A stretch of DNA of 64,000 nucleotides from NCBI GenBank assembly GCA_008330645.1, contig VLTN01000017.1, positions 310,001 to 374,000 of the forward strand, given 5' to 3'. The position numbers were made by a program, and so were the translations under genes. How positions within the stretch are numbered: the first letter of the stretch is position 1; every line of letters starts with the position of its first letter. The stretch comes from Cafeteria roenbergensis. Taxonomy: Eukaryota > Sar > Bigyra > Bicosoecida > Cafeteriaceae. The notes below the pieces were generated by a model that had not been told where the DNA came from, did no database searches, and saw only the letters and a program-made list of their open reading frames with translations. Positions 31,801 to 41,000 of the stretch are shown piece by piece.

Positions 31801-33894
31801 GGCACCACCAGCAACGGCCGTGGCCGGAGCTGCACGCGTTTTCCAGAGGGTGCGGCACAGGGCGCGGCATGCGTCTGGAGCGACCCATCAGGCTGTGCAA
31901 ACAGCCCTGCGCCGCTCTCCTATGCGTCGCGGTCGGCCGAGGCCGCAGCATGCCGGGAGTCTAGCTCGGCCACAATGCTACGGGCGGCTGCTTCCGCTGC
32001 TGCTGCAAGTGCCGCTGTGAGTGCCTGCGGCGGCAGTGGCGGTGCTGCCTTTGGAAACGGCAATGGCGATTCCGGAGCCTCCCCGGCCCCGCTTCGGCCA
32101 GCCATCAGCTTCTACGCCAAGGGCTTTGCGGCTGCCCACGACGGCGACGCCACGGAGGGCCTGCCCGAGCCCCCCACCGGCCCGTGGTTTCCCCGCTCAG
32201 GCGAGAGTGCCAGCACGTTCGACTCGCGAGTGGACCTGCCCACGCCCCGCAACGAGGCGCAGCAGGACTTGACGCGCCCCGCCGCAGATGCAGCAGGTCG
32301 CATGCGAAGCGGATCTGTTCAACGCGCTGGCAGCAACGGCAGCTGGAGCAATCGCGGTGCCCCTCGAGGGGGGTGCCTGTCCGCGTGGCTCAGCCACGCC
32401 GTCCTCGTGCTGTGGTGGGTCTGGATCGCGCTGGCGTGCGGTCACACCCCTGTTGCCTGCGGTGGGCCTCTGCTGCGAAAGCGCACGAGGCGGGGCACGT
32501 GCTGCAACGGACTCTGCGCTCGCACGGCGGTTTGGCCGCGCTCGCGGCGGGCCTTCAAGGTGGCCATTTCCATGGCCCTCGCCACGCTGCTCGCGTTCAC
32601 CCCTGCCCTGGAGGGCAGCGGGGCGCAGGGGTCGGGCGCAGAACGACTGGAATGGTCTGTCTGGACGCCCATTACGGTGTCGTTCGTGTTCATGTCCGCG
32701 AGCGGGCAGTCCGTGCGGCAGGCAATGCTGCGCGTCGGCGGCACGGTGGCCGGGTCGGTGTACGCCCTCCTCTTGGTCATTGCTGCCAAGGGCGACGTCC
32801 TCGCGATTGCCGTCGGGCTCACCTTGTGGGCGTCGCTGCTCGCCCCGTTCCGTGCGTCGCAGCGGAACTCGTACGCAGGAGCGGTGGCGGCTTTCACAGC
32901 CGCCATTGTGGCGGTGGCCGACCGCGAGGAGGGCGGCAGCATCTCCGACGTGGCGGTGTCCCGCATGCTTCAAAACTGCGTGGGCGCCGCGATCTTCCTG
33001 GGCGTGACCCACATCGTGTGGCCGCACCATGGCTCGGTTGGCAGTCTTAAGGCCGTGTCCGAGACCATGGGAGAGGCCGGCGAGGCTCTTCGCTTGGCCC
33101 TGGCCAAGTTGGCAGCGGACATGCCGGATCAGGCTGAGCGCGACTCGCTCGGCGAGCTCTCCTGGCCTCGCCCCGATGCCGCGTCGACTCAGGCCACCGC
33201 CACGGTGGCGATGTTGACGACCCAGGTTGAGGCCTTTGCCCAAGACCTGCCGACCCGTTTGGCGGACGCGCGCATCGAAATGGGGCTGAGCGCGTCGCAG
33301 GTCAGCGGGCTGCGCGCACTCATAGGCGCCGACCGCCAGCTGCGAAAGCTTGTCAGGTCCGCAAGGTGCATCGACCTGTGCCGAACCGCCCTGGAAGCGG
33401 CCTCATCGCGCGCGGGCCGCTCGAGCAGGTTCGGGCCCTCGTTTCCGGGAATCCGGGAGCCGCTGGTTGCCGTTGCTAGGCAAGTCGGGCGAGTCACAGC
33501 GTTGTCTCGAGACGCCTTGCGCACGCTGGCAGTAAATGACGGCGCCCGCCGGGACGCCCTCTGTGGAACTTGCCGGGAGCGGGGCCACGCGGCCTCCAAG
33601 CTGGAGCTCCTGGACGCGGCAGTGCCGCAGGTCCACGAAGCAATTCGCTCTCTCGACTGGGCCCTTCAGCACGCAGCCGACTCGGGGCTCGACGCGTCCT
33701 CGCGAGCGTTCCGCCTCGCCGCTTCGAACGACCCCCTGTCGCTGGCCATGAATACAGCGGCCTTCGCTGCCCGCCAGGCGGCCGAGGCAGCGCTGGCGCT
33801 GGCTGCCACCGTCGAGCTCGTGGCCGCCCACCTGATGCCACTCGACAACATGCCCGAGTGGGTACGCCTCGAGAGGGACCGCAAGCTTCTTTAG
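28813..33894 (+). CDS. Giant FUSC/ALMT-like membrane protein (putative anion or aromatic-acid transporter)
   Basis: Two exons (28813-28986, 29167-33894). The 180-bp intron has a GTGAGG donor and GTGCAG acceptor, and its length is a multiple of three. The product is about 1633 residues. The N-terminal part has several membrane helices (AGIAGAVLLPLIPSI, LLFSVVVAGCGAGLV, FVDLVGVVGVGLLSYGIVF, WAYVGGLVGTIVVGLVAGLG). Then come about 900 residues of Ser/Pro/Arg-rich linker broken by a Cys-rich helical patch. The C-terminal part opens with FKVAISMALATLLAF, WTPITVSFVFMSASGQSVRQ and LRVGGTVAGSVYALLLVIAA. This is the helix pattern with an invariant-type Gly-Thr and Gly that marks the FUSC/ArAE/ALMT superfamily. 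The cytosolic tail is helical. Members export organic anions; the substrate here is unknown. Further introns inside the linker cannot be ruled out. Confidence 0.77.
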   Translation: MGLPPASDSPLALGEVREAAARLGFSPVPGTSMAVLAARQGAGIAGAVLLPLIPSIHPVRLGACGRARARAALGRRNTGRRRPSLWLARPPPIRRSVPNASSSLQARRNPSLRAPPVQFLSATVLSSVIATMVVNQRVGDSLRAVPTLLFSVVVAGCGAGLVRMLDMTPLTCLTIVPGAQPFVDLVGVVGVGLLSYGIVFSQAATLFDRIGNVSAAVVIISRSPALTGLCAAGNAFDDRVAHAAKTWAYVGGLVGTIVVGLVAGLGATLLFAPASSLDEASARLSRVAMRIAHALRMTVRALSRVQDASQPPERLSIASPTFAPPSLGGDARGSGSPGDGLRSPTMVVPAASRAQVLQRAPAAAPSPLRLSPNGSSGSYDRKLAAADLDPATDSHGRATGAGHAGRAVSGPPAERVVVRSSRASTSSPECSEGGDTVEQHPVAIRTTVAGARSGDIGRHSSARAALPEQHAGPRRLLQADRQPLRLHRSDSASEVRSSASLPAFVGEPTGKRGRLGRHVGATSSGLRAGAPQRARGRSLAAAPSAPAPEQHRRPGSGRSHAETEGTGWPGVAAREPPVARRRSASGGASASLAPTRAAGAGPASEARSWARPGSEGGPGARLRGAESVDGARRRPCLSRPRHARHASHVATGGDIRDLVGLSAPEASPAAVAGARPALPPRPSSPEGPGHRRPGSRHPSGATFEAGPASLRVPNIAAATLAALDSAEQELVLLHAALQAAELEARWLSAPSRALGVVWHSALWLCRCLLPCLVRRRGEGALGGHAGQASSPADAVAAGRRTAAHLAALSRTMRFMAGAERAVSSCTAQARIVDRIRGPLDELATELCATAGSLARVAVPPAVPPCASCCSFRAPPLVRSALCLDACSRRTSPPVSPDQLNIHALSLRALTAALNRRFTAARNRVLFGHAPSSSSSSSSEGATSETFMGTWTAVDALPTSAAVFAVSSLADTCIAACGEAISALTASRRPRNQTGAAGTTSNGRGRSCTRFPEGAAQGAACVWSDPSGCANSPAPLSYASRSAEAAACRESSSATMLRAAASAAAASAAVSACGGSGGAAFGNGNGDSGASPAPLRPAISFYAKGFAAAHDGDATEGLPEPPTGPWFPRSGESASTFDSRVDLPTPRNEAQQDLTRPAADAAGRMRSGSVQRAGSNGSWSNRGAPRGGCLSAWLSHAVLVLWWVWIALACGHTPVACGGPLLRKRTRRGTCCNGLCARTAVWPRSRRAFKVAISMALATLLAFTPALEGSGAQGSGAERLEWSVWTPITVSFVFMSASGQSVRQAMLRVGGTVAGSVYALLLVIAAKGDVLAIAVGLTLWASLLAPFRASQRNSYAGAVAAFTAAIVAVADREEGGSISDVAVSRMLQNCVGAAIFLGVTHIVWPHHGSVGSLKAVSETMGEAGEALRLALAKLAADMPDQAERDSLGELSWPRPDAASTQATATVAMLTTQVEAFAQDLPTRLADARIEMGLSASQVSGLRALIGADRQLRKLVRSARCIDLCRTALEAASSRAGRSSRFGPSFPGIREPLVAVARQVGRVTALSRDALRTLAVNDGARRDALCGTCRERGHAASKLELLDAAVPQVHEAIRSLDWALQHAADSGLDASSRAFRLAASNDPLSLAMNTAAFAARQAAEAALALAATVELVAAHLMPLDNMPEWVRLERDRKLL

Positions 33895-35006
33895 CGCTGC
33901 GTGCCAGTGACTGCTGTCCTGTGTTCGGGGACACAGTGGAGGGAGCGGGCGAAACGGTCATATGTGGGGCAATGGCAAACTCGCTGCCACCGCGCCCTGC
34001 GCAAACACGAGGCATCACCGCGCCACAGACCTGGCAGGGCAAAACGCGGTCGGGTCGCTCGCACCCCACTCCGCCCCGCGTTGTCCGCTCGCCTGGTGCT
34101 CAAGGCGATTGCCGGCCGGTGACAAGCCTTGGCGATTGCGGGGTTTGCTTGCGGCAGGGCGCGTGCGTGCGTCTATGTCTGTGTGTCAAGGGGACGGGGC
34201 AAAGCAAGCCCTGCACAGGCAACCGCTTTGCCGAATCGAGCCTGGGCCGTTTCGACTGCACGTCTCTGCCTCGCCAGGCGATCGATCGTCGATCGCTGGC
34301 GTGAGTGCCGCTGCCAACGGGCCGCCCGGCCTCGCCTTGGCGGCCCCAGGTCCAGCCAAGAGCACCACTGCAAGGCGGCAGCAGGGCAGGGCAGTGTCGA
34401 CTGCTCGCCTGCCCTCCGCCCCAGCTTTGGGCCTCGGCGCAGCCTTGTGAGACGACGCGCCAGGCGCCATCGTCGCTTTGCGGCCGCTGGCGCTGCTGCG
34501 AGTCCAGCGAGGTCGGCGACCCGTGGCGCCGTCGGCCAGCGCCGCTTGGGCGCGCTTCGAGCACCCCAAGCACCTCGCGCGTGCTCGCTGGCCTCGAAAG
34601 CACTGACGCCCTCGGGGTCGGCCTTGCGGCTGGGATAGCTTTGCTCTGGCAGGTCCGGCTGGAGCACAGTGTTTCCCCTTGGTTTCGCCGGCCCCGCTAT
34701 TGAGGCGAGGCGCCCTTGGCGCGCCGAATCGATCGCACCAGCAACGCGAATGCCGCCCTTTGTGCCCACGGGCGCGCGCCCCAGGGCGTAGACCTCGCGA
34801 CCAGCCGCCAGGGAGGCCGCCGCCTAGTCTGACCGCGAGTTCGACGCTTTGGCTCGCACGCTTGACCCCCGCAGGACCCTGCCTCTGGCTCCACCGCCCG
34901 CAAAGCGCCCCTGGTTTTTCCTCGGGCAGGCAAGGCCGCCTGGGTTGCGGGAAAGCTGCTTGAGGCGCGTGTTCGTTCAAGTTGGCTCAGTTGAGGGTCA
35001 AACACA
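33895..35006. other. 1.1-kb intergenic region upstream of the cyclase
   Basis: The longest clearly non-coding gap in the window. It should contain the FUSC-like 3' UTR and the cyclase promoter. It is moderately GC-rich with GT-rich patches (34155-34190) and one strong inverted repeat at 34272-34301. Frames on both strands are open only by GC bias and have no protein-like pattern. Confidence 0.55.
34272..34301. repeat. Near-perfect inverted repeat with GATCGATC core
   Basis: CGCCAG-G-CGATCGA then TCG then TCGATCG-CTGGCG: two 13-bp arms with a single bulged G and a 3-nt loop. It lies in the non-coding gap about 700 bp upstream of the cyclase start. It could be a protein-binding site or a hairpin. 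Confidence 0.75.
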
Positions 35007-38000
35007 ATGCTGACCGCATCAGCTAGGGACTCGTCCGGGCGTGCGGCGTCAACGATGCTTCGAACCTTGTCTCCAGAACTGCTCATGGAGGCAACCAGCG
35101 GCCAATCTTCCGCTCGCACCGGCATGGTTGGTGGAGGGGGGGCGCGCTCTGGCGCCGGCGCGTACCAGACGAAGCACTTCTCGGCCGTGGACAGCGAGCG
35201 GCATCCCATATTTCTCGAGTTTGCGGACAGCTCGCTCGAGCAGCTGTACCGCGTGTATGCTGCCCGGCGGGGCATCGCGTATTTGCGAAGGACATGCCTC
35301 ATTCTGCTGGCCCTGCTGCTTGCAATGACCGTGATGGAGCTGACTTGGGCGGGAAGCCCTTGGAGTGCGGACCAAGTCGCTGTGCTGTCCTGCCGAGGGC
35401 TGGCCGTGCTCTGGATTTCGATAATCACGCTCATGATCGATCCTGGGTGGAGCCCGCGACGATTGCGGAACTCGGCGATTTGCCTGTTCGCGGGTCTTTC
35501 TTCCACTCTCGTGGCCGCCTCGATCATGGGGAGCGAAGTCCCACTGCCGGCCGAGCTCTCCGTCGACAGCGGTCTGCGGGTGCAAAGCGGCTCGGGCACG
35601 TTCTACGTGAGGAGTCTGACGTGGTGGTCAAGCATTTCGGACATTGCCATGACCATGGCCGCGCATTCCAGTGGCCTCCGGTATTTCCATGCAAGCACCG
35701 CGGCGTTGCTGCACTTTGCCCTCGTGTCGGTGACTGGGCTGAGCCAAGCAAGCGAGGAAGACGTCTTCGTTGGTCAGGCAGCGTTCCTGCTGGGTCTGGC
35801 AAATGTGCTGGCGACCGTTATGGCATACTACGCAGAGAATGCATCCCGCTCCGATTTCGTCCACATGCGCAACGTGACCGCGGACAAGAGGCGCCGTGAC
35901 GAGCTCCTCTCGCAAATGCTTCCACCGCGAATCAAGGCCCGCTTGAAGGACAAAAATGCGGCGGTCACGGATCCGGTCTACGAGGGCGACAGTCGGCGGA
36001 GCTCCTCTGGTGGTGAGGAAAGCGGAGTCGTGGTGTTCGACGCCGCGAATTCCGACGCTGGAACTGGGGAGGCTGGCGACCCCAAGGACGCTTGCCCTCC
36101 GACTGCGCCCTCAAGAGTGGACATCAGCGGCCACCCACCTCTTGCGAGCCCGGGTCCTAGGGGGCCGCAGAGCGCGCGAGAGCTTGGGCAGCGCGGCGGC
36201 AGCCGACTGGCTGGCGGCAGCCTCGCGCCGACGCTGGGTGGCTCTAGCCGCCCAGTTCCGGGAGCGCCAAAGGCCTCGGCTCGGCCGCTTGCGCTTCGGG
36301 AAGGCAGCGCCCACAGGAAGGACTCCAAGGTTGGTCCACCGCGGCGAGGGTCCACGCTCGCCTCACACGGGCAGCAGCAGTTCCTCATCAGCCCAGGCAC
36401 CGACCACGAGGGGAAGGGACTCTCCGGGGTAGCGCTGGGGCCCTCGCACTCCCGGTCCAATCTGGCGCTTAAGCCGAAGAAAAAGGCCAAGAAGGCCTTC
36501 GCGGTGACCGAGATCAAGTTCAAGACGCGACGCCGCATCATTGGCGAAGGGCAGCGCGGAGTCACGTCGCTTGCGTTCATGCATCGGCAGTCGTTCGACG
36601 ACGATGGCGAAGCTGGAGGCGGAGTTGGGAGCGCTGGGCCGACCAGCTCGTCCCTTCCGCGCACGCCCTCGGTCTCGTCACAGCACAGCGCCCTCCGAGC
36701 GCGGATTCAGTCGGTGCAGTCTGTCCACGACGTGGAGGACCCGGGGCTTCTGAGCATTCCCACCAAGGCAGCCACGTTCTCGGCCATGGAGAAGAAAAAG
36801 CTGATGAGAAAGGGGAGCCATCGTGGCAAGTTCGGCGCCGAGGCCTCAGAGCGGTTTCGCAGAGCCCCGAAAAAGGGAAGGCGGGACTCTGCCATTGACA
36901 TCATTCGCGAGGCTCTCGACCCGGACGAAGACGAGGGCAGCGTCTGCGGGCCAGTGCCGAAGAGCCCCCAAGCCCAGGCGGCCATGTCGCCCCGCGCGGC
37001 GCTCTTGGCCCGCTTGGACTTGACGCGATACGCCAGCGACCTGAAGGAGGTGTCCGTGGAGGACTTGCTGAAGCGAGATGCCAAGGTCAAGCAAGCCGAG
37101 GCCGACGATGACTTGACGTCGCTGCCTTCTGGGCACCACGGCGTGGCGTTGGGCTCCTCGGTCATCCCTGCCCACCCCACGCAGAGCGGTCTAGAGCTCG
37201 CTGCCTCGGCAGTCAGAAAAATGTCCCACAAGCACTTCTCAATGCGCGGCAGCGCAAACGGGTCAACGTTTGGCGGAAGCAGCGGTGGAGACGGGGACGA
37301 GGAGGAGGAGGACGAGGCGGAGGCACGGCAGCGGGCGGAAGTGGCCCTGAATGCGCCACCAGAGGATGTGCACGCCCCGCTTGGAGCGCAAGCGGAGGCC
37401 CTCAACGCTCGCGTGGAGCTTGCCGCGGATATCAACGGCGTCGCGTTCTCGCACGAGTCGGTGTCCGTTATGTTCGTGTACGTGGAGGGCCTCAGCTCGC
37501 TCGCCCCCGGCGTGTCCCCCGTGGACCTGGTGCGCACGCTCAACGACCTCTATGTGCTCTTCGATGCGGAGACTGAGCGCTGCGGGGTCTACAAGGTCAT
37601 GGCGATCGCGAACATGTACCTCGTCGTGGCGGGCGCTCCCGAGCCGGACCCGTATCACATCATCCGCGTGTGCGATGCGGCTGACAGGTTTCTTGCGATT
37701 GCGCAGCAGAGCCAGCTCCATCTCGGCGACGCCAAAGTCAGCATCAAGATGGGAATCAACACGGGCCCAGTGGCCGCGGGCGTGATCGGGCGACGGACGT
37801 TCAACTATCACATCTTCGGAGACACGGTCAACGTCGCGTCGAGAATGTGCTCGACTGCGGAGTCAATGACCGTTCACCTGTCCAGGGCGTCAGCAGACGA
37901 CCTGCGAGACATGGACCCGCAGGGCTGGGGCCAGCGTCTGGAGAGCCGGGGCAAGATGGAGGTCAAGGGCAAAGGTCTCATGGAGACGTCCCGCCTCGTG

Positions 38001-41000
38001 ATGCCGGCCCTGCAACGCCCTCGCCTTGCGCAGACCAAGTTTTCCACCGGAGCAGGCAGCGGGCGCCAAACCAGCAGCGCCATCGACCACGTGGTTTCGC
38101 TGATCCGCCGCATGGCGTCCATCTTCCCCGGTGCCAGCAACCCCAGTGGCACCACCGCACCCATGCCCACCCCGCAGTCCTCGTCTGCAATCACACCGGC
38201 AGCAGCAGCAAGCCCAGGCTCAGCGAGGCAGCAGGGCGACCGGACCAGTGCCGGCCTGACGCGGGCCCAGAGCCACGGGTCAGGCGGGCCCACACTTTCG
38301 CGGAACGACGCAGGGGCGCAGGCAAGCGCTGGCAAGCCCAAGTCGCGGTCTGCACTCTGGCGTAGCGTGTCTTCAACGGGAGCGTACCCCAGCGCTGCAG
38401 TCGCAACTGGCCGGCGCTCCAGCGCGCCTGTCTTTCCTCAACTGCTTGCCCGCGCGGACTCGAAGAGTGCCGTGCCGCAGGCGGCTGCGGCAGGGTTCGC
38501 TCCAGGGTCGCTGCGGCATGGAGCGCGTCGAGGCTCCAGGAAGGCGGGGCGGCTCTCGACGCACCCGGTGCGAGGGGCCCGCCCGTACATCATCCCCCCG
38601 CCCCCCACGCTGCGAAGCATGCCAGGGTCGCGTCGCGCTGCCGACGAGGCCGCCCAGCGCATCCGGATCGAACGCCAGCACAAGCTGCTGCTCACATTCG
38701 AGCGCAGGAGTGCCAAGGGCGTCCGGTTCATGGAGCACCGCTACCAAGCCTCTCGGGAGCGGTTGGAAATCCGGCTTGCGTCCCTCATCCTGCGGGTGAT
38801 GGCTGTCATCGTCCTGTTGCTCGTGCTGTTCCTGCTGATTGCCGCGTTTCCCTCGGACTCGGCCGACATTGTGGGTTGGGTGGCCATGCACGCCGGGGCT
38901 GCGCTGAGCCCCATTTTGGGCCATCTGGCGCTTCTTCAGCTTGTGGTTTGGCCGGAGGCACGGAGGGTCTCCCTGAACGAGCAGCGGCGGCAAATGGGCC
39001 TCGAGATACACACCAAGACGCTTCATGTGCGACGCTGGCTTCCCAGTCTGACCCAAGGCACCATGATCTTCGCGTCCCTTTCCAACTTCACGCTGCTCGT
39101 GGCGCCGATGCTATTGCACGGACACTTTCACCGGCTCACCCTGGCCATGCTTTTGATGTTCGGCCACGGCTTTCTGGCGATCCGCGCCATCCATCTGGCA
39201 ATTCTGAACTTCTCGAGCTGCGCAATTTTCATGCTGATGGTCGGCAACTCGGAGCACAGCACGCCAGACGTGTTTGCGTCGTTGTCGTGCGGAGTGTGCT
39301 TCGCTGCCATCCTGACGTCCTTCCACGCGTATTCACTGGAGGCATCGCAGCGGAGAAAGTACCTCATCAAGCGGAACGCGTTCGACCAGGCCACCAAGTG
39401 CCAACGGCTGCTGCGGAACATGCTGCCTTCGACTTCCCACGTAGAGCGGCTGATGCGAGGCGACATCATCGTCGAAACCCTTCCCAACGTGTCCTTGCTC
39501 TACTCCGACATTGTTGGCTTCACGAAGCTCAGCGGCGAGCTGTCGCACACGCAGCTGATTCATCTGCTTCACGACCTCTACACTGCGTTTGATACGCACC
39601 TCGACGACTACGAGGGCTTGTACAAGATCGAGACCATTGGAGACGCGTTCATCGTGATCGGGGGCATGACAGAGGCCATCAGAAGTCAGCAGACCGGAGG
39701 TGGCGCGATGCTCATGCCCGGCGGGAGACTGCCAACGTCTGCGGGCAAGTCGTGCGCTCAGGCGAGTGCAATCGCGCTCGGGGGCTCGGCGTTCAAGCCA
39801 TCAATGGGCCTGAGCATGGGCATCGGGCTTGGCATGGGCGGTGACAAGATCAGCGTCGAAGGGGCAGCTGACGACGAGGGCTCCCTGGCTGCCATCGAGG
39901 AGGAGGGCGACAGCGCACGGCTCTCGTCGGGGTCTGAGCAGCAGACCGCAAGGTCTGACCGAACGGAGCCCAGTGAGGCGGAGGAGGGGGCAGAGACGGG
40001 CAAGCTGCGGCTGTCGGGGCCGGCGTCCGCCCCTGAGCGCCAGGTCTCACGGCGACGCAAGTCCGACCCCTCCGACTCGGAGCGCTCGGCGGGACGCATG
40101 GGAGCCTCTCCTAGCATGGGAAGCTCTGGACAGTCGAGCAACACGCCGAGCGCCCTCGGGTCAGGCTCCGCAGGCGCCCCGACCGTCTCCGTCGGACCGG
40201 CTGGCAACGGCGCCCCCGTGACAGGGGCTCCGGCGAGCGCGCCGACCTCGCCAGAGATTGGCCCTGGTCTGGACTTTGGCGGAATCGCCGACTCTCCAGC
40301 AAACATCAGCCACGGGGACAGCTTCCACCTGGCGACCATGTCCGCCAGGGATTCGCTTCGGGGAGCGCGGACGGAGCGCGGAATCCTGCGGGGGAGTGAC
40401 ACGGCAACCCAGCCCAGCAACCGAGTGCAGACAGGCCCCCCAGCATCTCCCCCCGCAGCGCCGCGCATAAACTTCCAAGCTCAAGTGTCTCGGGGGATGC
40501 GGGACCACGGCATGGCGGCAGTCCGTGCAGTCCACGGGGACATTGACTTCGGCGTTGCCACCGAGGAGGAGCTCACCGCGCCACCCACACCGACGCGAGA
40601 CCGCAGCGCGAGCACGCACGGGATCCTGGCGCACCGCCACCGCGGCAGGAGCAAGTCGAAGCCCAACGGCCCTAGCAGGAAAGTGGAGGGGGGATCGGAG
40701 CGGAAGCCTCGCGCTGCCAGCGCAACCAGCGCGCGCGGGCTGCCGCTGGTGCCAATTTCGCCTCACGACGCAGCTGCCTCGCGGCTCGAAGGCGGGTCGC
40801 GGAGGTCGGCAAGCCCGGCTCGCGCCGCTCCAGGCCCTCGCAGACATTCCCAGCCTCGAAGGTCCTTGCCTTCGGCGCCCACACCTGCGCTCGGGTCGAC
40901 GCGTTCGCTCCGGGACTCCCCCGGCTCTCGGCGGCAGTCTGCGTCCCTCAGCGAGGCAGAGCGAAAGCAGGCTACGTGGACGTCGGTGCGTCGCATGTCC

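Noticed and set aside
34129-34980. Several 160-260-codon frames on both strands in the gap before the cyclase
   Set aside because: Arg/Ala/Pro/Gly-rich, overlapping each other, no start context or motif; GC-driven openness.
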